NCBI RefSeq assembly: GCF_947488135.1
Contig: NZ_CANKYW010000001.1
Coordinates: 682,001-746,000, forward strand
Length of the DNA stretch: 64,000 nucleotides
Direction of reading: 5' to 3'
Origin: an uncultured Marivita sp.
GTDB taxonomy: Bacteria; Pseudomonadota; Alphaproteobacteria; Rhodobacterales; Rhodobacteraceae
The position numbers and the translations under genes were made by a program. The notes beneath the pieces are model-generated. The model did no database searches. It had not been told where the DNA came from and saw only the letters and a list, made by a program, of their open reading frames with translations. This document shows, in pieces, positions 51,584-60,168 of this stretch (position 1 is the first letter of the stretch; each line of letters starts with the position of its first letter).

Positions 51584-52420
51584 TTAGTCTTGGGCGTCCC
51601 GCAACCATTGGGGGCGCAGAACCACGACCGTAGGACGGGACGGCAGATCGCGCAACGACAACTCGATAAAGGACGTATCGCGACGGTCGATGACAAAGCT
51701 GTCCTGCACCTGTTCAAGGAACGAGTCGAGCGCGTAGCCGGAGAACCAGTGCATCGGAATGACCACGCTTGAGCGCAGACGGTCCACGATCCGCACCATC
51801 ACCTCGCGCGGGAGGGTGTAGCCGCCATCCACCGGCACCATCACCACATCGAGCCGCCCGATTGCTGCGTATTGCTGATCGTTGGGTTCATGGTGCAGGT
51901 GCCCGAGATGGCCGATGCACAAGCCCTCGACTTCGAAGATAAAGATCGAATTGCCATTGTCCTCGGTCCCGCCGAAGGTGGAGCGGATGTCGGTCGATAC
52001 GTTGCGGATGAGCATCTCTCCCACATCGACGTGATGCTCGATCCCTTCGCCGAATGGCCCCCAGCCCGGCAGGACATGGGGAATGGCCGGATCGGGGTTG
52101 GCCGTCCAGTGCGTTTCATGCGCGTGGTTCATCGTGACCACATCGGGGATCAGCGTGGTATTCCCCAGAAACCCGGTGAAATCCGTGGCGACGTTCAGAC
52201 CGCCGGGTGTTTGCAGAAGAAAGGTGGCGTGGGCGACGTAGTTGATCCGAACGCTGTACTCGGGGACCGGGTTGGTCCAGGCGGCTTTCTGGATATAGGC
52301 AGCGCCGGGCGTCGCATCGGCGATGGCGAGACAATGACTCGGGCGACGTGTCTCCTGGGCGACTGCGGCCGATCCCATGATGATGACGACACAGGCCATC
52401 CAGAACGATTTGAAACGCAT
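51584..52420 (-). CDS. Exported metallo-beta-lactamase-fold protein
   Basis: A 278-residue protein with a signal peptide (about 21 residues, ending AVAQ). The fold is metallo-beta-lactamase-like (UlaG/RomA type): NYVAHATFLLQTPGG (about 58-72), the metal motif NHAHETHW (about 97-104), GHLGHLHHEP (about 167) and VVIPMHWFSG (about 217). The HxHxDH box reads HAHETH, so the usual Asp is Thr here. The activity may therefore be altered. It is 17 bases before the FAD dehydrogenase start. Substrate unknown. Confidence 0.75.
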   Translation of the reverse strand: MRFKSFWMACVVIIMGSAAVAQETRRPSHCLAIADATPGAAYIQKAAWTNPVPEYSVRINYVAHATFLLQTPGGLNVATDFTGFLGNTTLIPDVVTMNHAHETHWTANPDPAIPHVLPGWGPFGEGIEHHVDVGEMLIRNVSTDIRSTFGGTEDNGNSIFIFEVEGLCIGHLGHLHHEPNDQQYAAIGRLDVVMVPVDGGYTLPREVMVRIVDRLRSSVVIPMHWFSGYALDSFLEQVQDSFVIDRRDTSFIELSLRDLPSRPTVVVLRPQWLRDAQD

Positions 52421-52498
52421 AGCGACACCTCCTGACGCGCAAGATAGCGCAGCCCTAGGGGGGGTCTAATCAAATATGCGCGTTGGGTCTTGGTGCGT

Positions 52499-53083
52499 TC
52501 ATCCGACGTCGGTGCGGCCACGGCGGTCCAACCGCAATGAGGCGTAAAGCACATGGGTCCGCCAGCGCCCGTCGATCTGAAGGTAGCTTTGAGCGACGCC
52601 TTCGTATTTGAACCCGGCTTTTTCCAGCAATCCGCGCGAGGCCTTGTTCTCGGGAAGGCAGGCCGCTTCGATGCGGCTCAGATCAAGCCGGTCGAAGGCG
52701 TAATGCACCACGGCGTCAATCGCCTCGCGCATGTAGCCTTGTCGCGCGAAGGGCTCTCCGATCCAGTACCCCAGCGTGCCCGCCTGCGCCGGGCCGCGCC
52801 GGATGTTGTCGAGCGTGATGGCACCCAGCAGCATGTCGTCGCTGCGCCGGAGCAGGAACAAGGGCACGGCGGAGCCGTTGCCGATGGCGCGGTTGGCCCA
52901 GTAGACTCGGTTGGTGAAGGCCCGTCGCGAGAGGTGATCCTCGGCCCAGCTGGGTTCCCACTTTGCAAGGAAGGTTTCGCTGTCGCGGCGCAGGGCGCTC
53001 CACGGGGTGAAATCGCTGTGCATCGGCGGGCGCAGCACCATCCGCTCGGTATCGAGCCGAAGCTTGCGCCGCAGACTGAGCAT
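52499..53083 (-). CDS. GNAT family N-acetyltransferase (RimJ/RimL-like)
   Basis: A 194-residue acetyltransferase. The start LDTERMVLRPPMHSDF (about 9-24), LGYWIGEPFARQGYMREAIDAV (about 100-121) with the acetyl-CoA P-loop region, and CLPENKASRGLLEKAGF are typical of ribosomal-protein-type GNATs. Its ATG overlaps the M16 protease stop by one base. It is the last gene of the thrC group. Confidence 0.88.
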   Translation of the reverse strand: MLSLRRKLRLDTERMVLRPPMHSDFTPWSALRRDSETFLAKWEPSWAEDHLSRRAFTNRVYWANRAIGNGSAVPLFLLRRSDDMLLGAITLDNIRRGPAQAGTLGYWIGEPFARQGYMREAIDAVVHYAFDRLDLSRIEAACLPENKASRGLLEKAGFKYEGVAQSYLQIDGRWRTHVLYASLRLDRRGRTDVG

Positions 53084-54345
53084 CAGGCCACGCGTCGTTG
53101 GGACAGGGTCGGCAGGTCCGGCGCCGTGTCGACCGGGCCGTAAAGCGCCATCGCCGCCGGGGCCTGTCGGACGAGGTGTTCACCGAAGGCCCGCACGTCC
53201 CCGGTGGTGACGCTATCGATGCGGGACACGGTGTCTTCGAGCGATGGCACCTCGCCCCAGATCTGGATCATCCGCGCCAGGCGTTCGGTGCGGGATGACG
53301 GGCTTTCCAGCCCCATCAGCAACCCGGCCTTCATCTGGGCGCGCGCGCGTGCGACCTCGGCGGGCGACATATCCTCGGCGGCGCGCCTCATCTCGTCGAT
53401 GGTGAGATTCGTGAGATCCTTGATCTCTTCGCCGCTGGTCCCGGCGTAGATCGTGGTCATGCCGGTGTCCGAATAAGCCCCGGTCTGGGCAAAGATCGTG
53501 TAGCACAGCCCGCGCTTTTCGCGGATTTCCTGGAACAGGCGGCTCGACATGCCGCCACCCAGAGCGACGGAATAGACCTGTGCTGCGTAAAAGCCCGGAT
53601 CACGGTAGCCGGGGGATTCGAACGCGAGCGCCAGATGTGCCTGTTCAAGGTCCTTGATGTGACGGCTTTCACCCCCCTGGAAGCGGGCCGCGTCTGCGGT
53701 CAGGAAGGGGCGGGACACCATGTCGCCGAACAGCGCCTCGGCCTGTTTGACGATTTCGTCGTGATCCACAGCGCCTGCTGCCGACAGGATCATCTGGTCC
53801 GGGCCGTAATGTTCGGACACGAAGGTGGCGAGATCGTCCTTGGAAAACGCCGACACGCGGTCGCTTTCGCCCAGTATCGTGCGCCCGATGGGCTGATCCG
53901 GGTAGGCGCGTTCCTGAAGCCAGTCGAAGATGATGTCGTCGGGCGTATCGGCAGCCTGACCGATCTCTTGCAGGATCACGTGGCGTTCGACTTCGATTTC
54001 CTTGGGATCGAACACCGGGTTGCGCAGGATGTCGGCCACCACGTCAAGCGCGAGGCTCACGTCGTTGCGCAGCACGCGGGCGTAATAGGCCGTCACCTCG
54101 CGCGAGGTGTAGGCATTGATATAGCCGCCCACGTCTTCGATGGCCTCGGCGATCTGCAAAGCTGACCGCGTCTCGGTGCCTTTGAACGCCATGTGTTCAA
54201 GGAAATGCGCGATGCCGTTCTGTTCGGGCCGTTCGTGCCGGCCACCTGCGGTCACCCAGATGCCGATGGCGGCACTCTCCAGACCGGGCATATGCTCGGT
54301 CACGATACGGAACCCGTTGGGAAGTGTGGCAGTCTGGACGGTCAA
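53083..54345 (-). CDS. M16 family zinc peptidase (mitochondrial processing peptidase-like)
   Basis: A 420-residue M16 metallopeptidase. Zinc motif HFLEHMAFKGTETR (HxxEH, about 47-60), then the distal Glu near EVTAYYARV-like segments; later YRDPGFYAAQVYSVALGGGMSSRLFQEIREKRGLCY pieces define the C-terminal half. Such proteins degrade or process peptides in the cytoplasm or periplasm. Its ATG overlaps thrC as ATGA. It is a conserved partner of thrC in Rhodobacterales. Confidence 0.92.
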   Translation of the reverse strand: MTVQTATLPNGFRIVTEHMPGLESAAIGIWVTAGGRHERPEQNGIAHFLEHMAFKGTETRSALQIAEAIEDVGGYINAYTSREVTAYYARVLRNDVSLALDVVADILRNPVFDPKEIEVERHVILQEIGQAADTPDDIIFDWLQERAYPDQPIGRTILGESDRVSAFSKDDLATFVSEHYGPDQMILSAAGAVDHDEIVKQAEALFGDMVSRPFLTADAARFQGGESRHIKDLEQAHLALAFESPGYRDPGFYAAQVYSVALGGGMSSRLFQEIREKRGLCYTIFAQTGAYSDTGMTTIYAGTSGEEIKDLTNLTIDEMRRAAEDMSPAEVARARAQMKAGLLMGLESPSSRTERLARMIQIWGEVPSLEDTVSRIDSVTTGDVRAFGEHLVRQAPAAMALYGPVDTAPDLPTLSQRRVA

Positions 54346-55730
54346 GAGGCGATCCTGTCTTTGATGAGGGTTTCAAGCTGGTCGAGGTCGTTCGGAACGC
54401 GGGTGACACGTTCGTCGCGATCAAAAAGGTCCGCCATGCGCTCGGGCAGGGGCGGGCGGATGCCGCTGGCTTTTTCCACCGCATCGGGGAATTTCGCCGG
54501 GTGCGCGGTGGCCAGCGTGATCATCGGCACGTTAGGGTCGCGCTGCGCCTCGGCCACGGCGACGCCGATGGCGGAATGTGGGCACAGCAATTCGCCCATG
54601 TGTTTGTGCGCATGTGTGATCATCGCCAGCGTTTCGTCCTCGGATACACGCCCGCTGTCGTAATGATCGCGCAGCACCTGCATCGCGCCCTGGCTGACAT
54701 GGAAGCCGCCGGCCTTGAGTTCGTCCATCAGTTGCGACACGGCGTTGCCGTCGCGGTTATAGGCGTCGAACAGCGCGCGCTCAAAATTCGAGGAGACCTG
54801 GATGTCCATTGACGGGCTAATAGACGGAGTCACGCTGTCGGTGACATAGCCGCCGGTGCTCAGGCAGCGGTGCAGGATGTCGTTCTGGTTCGTCGCCACA
54901 ACCAGCCGGTCGATGGGAAGGCCCATGCGCTTCGCGATATAGCCCGCGAAGATGTCGCCAAAATTGCCGGTGGGGACGGTGAAGCTGACTTTGAGATCCG
55001 GCGCGCCCAGCGACACGGCGGAGGAGAAGTAATAGACCACCTGCGCCAGCACGCGGCCCCAGTTGATCGAATTGACCCCCGCCAGCCGCACCGCGTCGCG
55101 GAATTCGAAATGGTTGAACATATCCTTGAGCCGCGCCTGGCAGTCGTCGAAATCGCCATCTAGCGCGAGCGCATGGACATTGCTCTCGGTCGGTGTGGTC
55201 ATTTGGCGGCGCTGAACCTCGGACACGCGGCCATGGGGGTAGAGGATGAACACATCCACCGCATCCAAACCCCGGAACGCCTCGATCGCGGCGGAACCCG
55301 TGTCGCCGGAGGTCGCGCCCACGATGGTCACGCGGTCGCCGCGGCGGGTCAGAGCTTCCTCGAACATCTGTCCGATGAGCTGCATCGCGAAGTCCTTGAA
55401 CGCGAGCGTCGGGCCGTGGAACAGTTCCAAAAGGAAGTGACCGGAGCCAAGCTGCACCAGCGGCGCGCGGGCGTCGTGGCCGAATGAGCCATAGGACTTG
55501 GCGATCAGGTCAGCGAACACCTCGTCCGTGAAGGCGTCGCCGACGAAGGGCCGCATCACGCGGAACGCCACCTCTTCATAGGGCAGGCCGTGCATCGCGC
55601 GGATGTCGTCGGCGCTGAGCGTCGGGATCGTTTCGGGGACATAGAGCCCCCCGTCGCGGGCAAGACCCGACAGCATTGTGTCTTCGAAACCAAGCGCCGG
55701 GGCTTTGCCGCGGGTCGAGATATACTGCAT
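54342..55730 (-). CDS. thrC: Threonine synthase
   Basis: A 462-residue PLP enzyme that converts O-phospho-L-homoserine to threonine. The N-terminus MQYISTRGKAPALGFEDTML is that of bacterial ThrC; the PLP Lys is in TLAFKDFAMQ (about 108-117) and the phosphate loop in TSGDTGSAAIEAFRG (about 157). The length fits. It starts 6 bases downstream of surf1, so it is transcribed with the cytochrome oxidase genes. Confidence 0.95.
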   Translation of the reverse strand: MQYISTRGKAPALGFEDTMLSGLARDGGLYVPETIPTLSADDIRAMHGLPYEEVAFRVMRPFVGDAFTDEVFADLIAKSYGSFGHDARAPLVQLGSGHFLLELFHGPTLAFKDFAMQLIGQMFEEALTRRGDRVTIVGATSGDTGSAAIEAFRGLDAVDVFILYPHGRVSEVQRRQMTTPTESNVHALALDGDFDDCQARLKDMFNHFEFRDAVRLAGVNSINWGRVLAQVVYYFSSAVSLGAPDLKVSFTVPTGNFGDIFAGYIAKRMGLPIDRLVVATNQNDILHRCLSTGGYVTDSVTPSISPSMDIQVSSNFERALFDAYNRDGNAVSQLMDELKAGGFHVSQGAMQVLRDHYDSGRVSEDETLAMITHAHKHMGELLCPHSAIGVAVAEAQRDPNVPMITLATAHPAKFPDAVEKASGIRPPLPERMADLFDRDERVTRVPNDLDQLETLIKDRIAS

Positions 55731-55736
55731 CAGGCT

Positions 55737-56414
55737 TCAGCCTTCCTTCGTCTGTCGCAAGCGCCATACCAGCGCGATGGTTCCGATCAACCAGACAACG
55801 GCGAGCGAATACCAGGTGATCGCGTATTGCAGGTGATCGTTCGGAATGCCGCTGGTGTCCACGGGCAGGGGTGTCACATTCGGATCGGGGGGCGAGATGT
55901 TGCGGGCAATCACCAGCAAGGGTTCGGTGTTCAGGGCCTCAGCCATCGGAGCCACGTCGCGGGCGAACCAGGTGTTGCCTGCGATGTCATTGTCCGGCGT
56001 GGCGGAGGTGCGATCATCGGGCCAATGCAGGTTGCCGGCAACCTCCGCCGGACCGCCGTCGCGTTCGTTGTCGCGGTCGGCCACGGGAATGAAGCCCCGG
56101 TCCAGCAAGATGCGGCGGCCGTCTTCGGTGACGAAGGGAGAGATCACGCGGTAGCCTGCGCCGACACGCTTTTGCGAGACCAGAACGTACAATTCGTCCG
56201 GTTCAACCGTACCGTTCAAGCGTACAGGTTGGTATCGGTCGGTCGCGGGATCACCCGTCGCGGGGAGGGGGGCCGGGTCGCCGCCGATGCGGCTTTCGAT
56301 CTCGGTCAGGATCCCGCGCTTCCATTCCAGGCGCTGCATCTGCCAGGTGCCCAGCCAGACGAGGATCGCGGTGCCGATCAGACCGGTCAGAAGAGGCAGG
56401 GCGATACGGGACAA
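55737..56414 (-). CDS. SURF1 family protein, cytochrome oxidase assembly
   Basis: A 225-residue membrane protein with one helix at each end (about 6-24 and 200-217). The Surf1 pieces LGTWQMQRLEWKRGI (about 20-34), RILLDRGFIPV (about 105) and QYAITWYSLAVVWLIGT (about 193) are clear. It helps insert haem a into subunit I. It follows ctaE by 104 bases, with a strong hairpin between them. Confidence 0.92.
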   Translation of the reverse strand: MSRIALPLLTGLIGTAILVWLGTWQMQRLEWKRGILTEIESRIGGDPAPLPATGDPATDRYQPVRLNGTVEPDELYVLVSQKRVGAGYRVISPFVTEDGRRILLDRGFIPVADRDNERDGGPAEVAGNLHWPDDRTSATPDNDIAGNTWFARDVAPMAEALNTEPLLVIARNISPPDPNVTPLPVDTSGIPNDHLQYAITWYSLAVVWLIGTIALVWRLRQTKEG

Positions 56415-56435
56415 GGGAGGCTCCTGAGAGTGACA

Positions 56436-56460
56436 AAGGCGCGCCGATCCGGCGCGCCTT
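56436..56460 (-). terminator. Strong hairpin between ctaE and surf1 (partial terminator)
   Basis: AAGGCGCGCC at 56436-56445 pairs perfectly with GGCGCGCCTT at 56451-56460 around GATCC. On the minus strand TTTG follows, a short T-run, so it may terminate part of the transcription after ctaE and lower surf1-thrC expression. Confidence 0.6.
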
Positions 56461-56518
56461 GCTTTATCCTTGTTGGTCGTTCCGGTTCAAGGCGCAACGA
56501 CCTTTCCAGAGGTCTTAC

Positions 56519-57319
56519 TTACTGACCCCAGACGTAGATGGCGGCAAAGAGGAAGAGCCACACGACGTCAACGAAGTGCCAGTACCAGGCCGCGGCTTCG
56601 AAACCGACATGCTTGTCCTGGGTGAAATGCCCGCGCATCAGGCGCATCAGGCAGACGAACAGGAAGATCGTGCCGATGATGACGTGGGCCCCGTGGAAGC
56701 CTGTCGCCATGAAGAAGTTGGCGCCGTAGATGTTACCGGCAAAGCCGAAGCCCGCGTGGCTGTATTCATAGGCCTGCAACAGGGTGAAGATGAAGCCCAG
56801 CGCGATGGCGATGATCAGGCCCCACTTCATGTCTTCGCGGTTGTCTTCGTGCACCAGCGCGTGGTGTGCCCACGTCGCCGCCGCACCCGAGCAAAGCAGG
56901 ATCAGCGTGTTGATCAGCGGCAGGTGCCACGGATCGAAGGTCTCGATACCCACGGGCGGCCAGACGCCGTCGATGGCCGGGCTGTCCGGTCCCATCGGGT
57001 AGAGCGCGTGTTTGAAGAAGCTCCAGAACCATGCTGCGAAGAACATGACTTCGGACATGATGAAGAGGATGAAGCCGTATTTCAGACCGATCCGCACGAC
57101 GGGCGTGTGATCGCCGACCTGGCTTTCGGCCACGACATCGGCCCACCAGCCGAACATGACGTAAAGAACGCCGACAAAGCCGATAAGGAACATCCAAGGC
57201 CCGTTTCCGTGCATCCACAGCACGGCCCCGAAGAGCATCACGAACCCTGCGACCGCGCCGATGAACGGCCAGACGGAGGGGTTCAGGATGTGATAGTCAT
57301 GATCTTTTGCGTGCGCCAT
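56519..57319 (-). CDS. ctaE: Cytochrome c oxidase subunit III
   Basis: A 266-residue membrane protein with seven helices. It starts [18 protein letters not shown] and contains [20 protein letters not shown] (about 85-104), with the conserved Glu, [18 protein letters not shown] (about 240) and a GWGQ-like end. It belongs to the aa3 oxidase. It lies 22 bases after ctaG. Confidence 0.96.
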   Translation of the reverse strand: MAHAKDHDYHILNPSVWPFIGAVAGFVMLFGAVLWMHGNGPWMFLIGFVGVLYVMFGWWADVVAESQVGDHTPVVRIGLKYGFILFIMSEVMFFAAWFWSFFKHALYPMGPDSPAIDGVWPPVGIETFDPWHLPLINTLILLCSGAAATWAHHALVHEDNREDMKWGLIIAIALGFIFTLLQAYEYSHAGFGFAGNIYGANFFMATGFHGAHVIIGTIFLFVCLMRLMRGHFTQDKHVGFEAAAWYWHFVDVVWLFLFAAIYVWGQ

Positions 57320-57341
57320 TTTGGTCCCTCGTGGCTAGGCG

Positions 57342-57929
57342 TTAGTTCAGAGAACCGCTGTCGGTCTGTTCCGCATCAAGCATCGCCTGCGTTTCTTCGG
57401 GCAGATCGATTTCGTGGAACGTATAGGACAGGGTGATGTGTTTTGCGAATTTCGCATCTGCGTCATTGAGAATGTCGGGATCAACAAAGAAACTGACCGG
57501 CATCTCGACCCGTTCACCGGGCATCAGGATCTGCTCTTCAAAGCAGAAGCAGGCGATCTTCGAAAAATAGAGGCCCGCGCCGTAGGGCGCGACGTTGTAG
57601 CTCGCGGTGCCCGCGATCGGCCGGTCGGTCGGGTTGTAGGCCTCGTAGAAGGCCAGACCCTCTTCGCCCAGGCGCAGTTCGACTTCGAACTGCATGGGTT
57701 TGAATTCCCACGGCATACCGCGTTCCAGCGAGGCATCGAAGCGCACCTTGATGGTTCGGTCGATGATCTCGACACTGCTGGCGTCGGCCACGTTGGTGGT
57801 GCCGCCAAAGCCGGTCACCCGGCAGAACCAGTCGTAAAGCGGCACGGAGGCCCAGGCCAGCGCGCCCATGAAGACGACGACGGCAACGCCTTGCAGCGCG
57901 GTTTTCTTCTTCGGATCAAGCTGTTTCAT
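57342..57929 (-). CDS. ctaG: Cytochrome c oxidase assembly protein CtaG (Cox11)
   Basis: A 195-residue membrane-anchored copper chaperone. One helix (about 12-30), then a periplasmic domain with FCRVTGFGGTT (about 34-44), the copper-binding KIACFCFEEQ motif (about 126) and MPVSFFVDPDI. It delivers CuB to subunit I. The start overlaps the small upstream gene as ATGA. Confidence 0.95.
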   Translation of the reverse strand: MKQLDPKKKTALQGVAVVVFMGALAWASVPLYDWFCRVTGFGGTTNVADASSVEIIDRTIKVRFDASLERGMPWEFKPMQFEVELRLGEEGLAFYEAYNPTDRPIAGTASYNVAPYGAGLYFSKIACFCFEEQILMPGERVEMPVSFFVDPDILNDADAKFAKHITLSYTFHEIDLPEETQAMLDAEQTDSGSLN

Positions 57930-58090
57930 TCACTCACCGATCGTGTTGCCGGGGTCTCATAGTCCCCGCGCGTGACTTTGACGACCGTCAGGCCGAACAC
58001 GATGGCGATCAGCCCGACGAGAACAAGGCCGACACCAAGGTTTCGCCCGAAACGGCGCTCGTGAAGTTCGTGTTGTTTGGACAGGCTCAT
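57926..58090 (-). CDS. Small single-helix protein of the cta operon (CoxF-like)
   Basis: A 54-residue protein. It starts MSLSKQHELHERRFGRN, has one membrane helix (about 18-37, LGVGLVLVGLIAIVFGLTVV) and ends TPATRSVSE. The ATG overlaps the ctaB stop and its TGA overlaps the ctaG start as ATGA, so it is a translated gene. Alphaproteobacterial cta operons often have such a small gene between ctaB and ctaG; its role is unknown. Confidence 0.8.
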   Translation of the reverse strand: MSLSKQHELHERRFGRNLGVGLVLVGLIAIVFGLTVVKVTRGDYETPATRSVSE

Positions 58091-59028
58091 GCCCACACCC
58101 CGATCTTGTCCAGTCCCGCTTCGATCAGGATCGCACCGAAATGGGCGAAGAGATAGAGCAGCGACAGTTTGAAGAACTTACGCTCGATCAGGAAGTTGTC
58201 CTCTTCCGACATATCCTCGTCGCGGCGCCAGATCTGGTACGCGCCGCGCAGGAACATGGCGTTGAGCACGACCGAGGTGGCGATGTAGATCGGACCGCCG
58301 ATAGAGGTGAACCCGGCGGCGACGGCCAGCACGGCCAGCAGCACGGTGTAGACCAGAATGTGATTGCGCGTCGCGCGGCGGCCGTGGGTCACGGTCAGCA
58401 TCGGCACGTCCGCGTTGTCGTAATCCTTGCGCATGAAAAGCGCGAGCGCCCAGAAATGCGGCGGTGTCCACATGAAGGTCAGGCAGAACATCAGCACGGA
58501 TTCGACGCTGACGCCGCCCGTGGCGGCAGCCCAGCCGATCATCGGGGGGAAGGCACCTGCCGCGCCGCCGATGACGATGTTCTGCGGTGTCCAGCGCTTG
58601 AGCCACATCGTGTAGATCACGACGTAAAAGAAGATGGTAAACGCAAGCAGACCCGCTGCAAACCAGTTGGTCGCAAGCCCGAGGAACACGACAGAAAACG
58701 CCGAGAGAGCCAGACCGATGGCCAGTGCCTCATCGCCCGTGACCTTGCCCGACGGGATCGGGCGGCGCTGCGTGCGCTTCATCACGGCGTCGATATCGGC
58801 ATCCCACCACATATTGAGCGCGCCGGACGCCCCACCGCCGATGGCGATGAACAGGATCGCGCAGAAGCCGATGAACGGATGCACCAGTGTCGGTGCGGCC
58901 AGCAGACCAACGAAGGCGGTGAACACGACAAGCGTCATCACACGCGGCTTGAGAAGCGCGTAATAGTCGCTGAACTGCGCCTCGTTTTCGGCGCTGCGCA
59001 TGTGTGTGTTGATGCTTGTATCGGTCAC
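58087..59028 (-). CDS. ctaB: Protohaem IX farnesyltransferase (haem O synthase)
   Basis: A 313-residue membrane prenyltransferase of the UbiA family with nine helices. The two diphosphate-binding motifs are NMWWDADIDAVMKRTQRRP (about 72-90) and RKDYDNADVPM (about 200). It makes haem O, the precursor of haem a for the oxidase. It lies 73 bases after ctaC. Confidence 0.96.
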   Translation of the reverse strand: MTDTSINTHMRSAENEAQFSDYYALLKPRVMTLVVFTAFVGLLAAPTLVHPFIGFCAILFIAIGGGASGALNMWWDADIDAVMKRTQRRPIPSGKVTGDEALAIGLALSAFSVVFLGLATNWFAAGLLAFTIFFYVVIYTMWLKRWTPQNIVIGGAAGAFPPMIGWAAATGGVSVESVLMFCLTFMWTPPHFWALALFMRKDYDNADVPMLTVTHGRRATRNHILVYTVLLAVLAVAAGFTSIGGPIYIATSVVLNAMFLRGAYQIWRRDEDMSEEDNFLIERKFFKLSLLYLFAHFGAILIEAGLDKIGVWA

Positions 59029-59101
59029 GATTCTGTACCTGCGTTGGGTCAGGTTGGCCTGTCAGTCGGCGCAAACGGAGGTCCGCTTGCGCCGAAGGTG
59101 C

Positions 59102-59980
59102 TTAGTTCGTCAGAACGGTGCGGACGTCGACGTAGTTGCCTTCTTCCTTGGACGCCGCCAGCCACGCGTCATAGGTCGCTTCGCTGACCACCTTGACGGT
59201 GATCGGCATATAGGCATGTGCCAGACCGCACAGCTCGGAACACTGGCCGAAGTAGATGCCTTCCTTCTCGGCGGTGAACCACAGCTCGGCCAGACGACCG
59301 GGAACCGCGTCCTGCTTCACGCCGAAGGCCGGGATGGTCCAGGAGTGGATGACGTCGCCGCCAGTGACCTGCATCACGACGGTCTTGCCCACGGGCACAA
59401 CGACTGCGGTGTCGGTCGCCAGGAGGAAGTCCTCTTTCTGGTAGCCCGCCTCGATGAGCTGCTCTTCGACCTCGGGGGTCATGCGGTTGTCGCCGCCTGT
59501 GAAGGGCGAGCCGATCATGTAGCCGTCATAGGCGAGGTCTTCGCCCACATATTCATAGCCCCAGTACCACTGGTAGCCGGTGACCTTGATCGTCAGGTCG
59601 CCTTCGGGAATTTCCTGCTGCTTGAACAGCACCGGCAGGGAGAACGCACCGATGAACACGAGGATCAGGATCGGACCGACGGTCCATGCGATCTCGATCG
59701 GGGTGTTGTGGGTGAAGCTCGATGGTGTCGGATTCGCGCGCTTGTTGTAGCGCACGATGCAATAGGCGAGCAGCGCCGTCACGAAGAGCACGATGGCGGT
59801 GATGATGATGAGGATCATCCCGTCGAGCCACTGAAGGTCGCGCGCCAGTTCGGTCGCGGCGGGTTGGAAGCCGGTGCCCCGGTCCACCGGTGTGCCGATG
59901 GTCTCCAGCTGTTGCTGGGCAAAGGCGGGTGCTGCGGCGAAGGTGGTGGCCAGACCCAAGAGCAAAGATTTGAGTTGCAT
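59102..59980 (-). CDS. ctaC: Cytochrome c oxidase subunit II
   Basis: A 292-residue protein with a signal peptide (ending AFAQQQ), two membrane helices (about 55-75 and 95-115) and a periplasmic CuA domain. CuA ligands: DVIHSWTIP (His about 208) and [18 protein letters not shown] (about 240-257; Cys, Cys, His, Met). There is no haem c extension. It heads the leftward operon; a perfect FNR-type box lies 155 bases upstream, on the tldD side. Confidence 0.96.
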   Translation of the reverse strand: MQLKSLLLGLATTFAAAPAFAQQQLETIGTPVDRGTGFQPAATELARDLQWLDGMILIIITAIVLFVTALLAYCIVRYNKRANPTPSSFTHNTPIEIAWTVGPILILVFIGAFSLPVLFKQQEIPEGDLTIKVTGYQWYWGYEYVGEDLAYDGYMIGSPFTGGDNRMTPEVEEQLIEAGYQKEDFLLATDTAVVVPVGKTVVMQVTGGDVIHSWTIPAFGVKQDAVPGRLAELWFTAEKEGIYFGQCSELCGLAHAYMPITVKVVSEATYDAWLAASKEEGNYVDVRTVLTN

Positions 59981-60134
59981 GTCTTACCCTGATCGGTTGC
60001 GTGTTCTGTCAAAATGCAAAGAAAGGCGATGTCCGGCTTGAGCCGACACAATCCTCCCGTTGTCTTGGGAGCGGTTAAAACCATATTCTGGGCATCAGTT
60101 AAAGAAGCTTGCTTGCGGCAAAAACGCGCTTTCT

Positions 60135-60148
60135 TTGATCTGGATCAA
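60135..60148. promoter_or_regulatory. Perfect FNR/FnrL box between ctaC and tldD
   Basis: TTGATCTGGATCAA matches TTGAT-N4-ATCAA exactly. It ends 20 bases before the tldD ATG and begins about 155 bases upstream of ctaC on the other strand. If the ctaC promoter is nearby, an FnrL-type regulator could switch aa3 oxidase with oxygen. A site this close to the tldD start would more likely repress that gene. No fnrL gene is in the window. Confidence 0.8.
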
Positions 60149-60168
60149 ATTTCACCTCTGGGGGTTCC

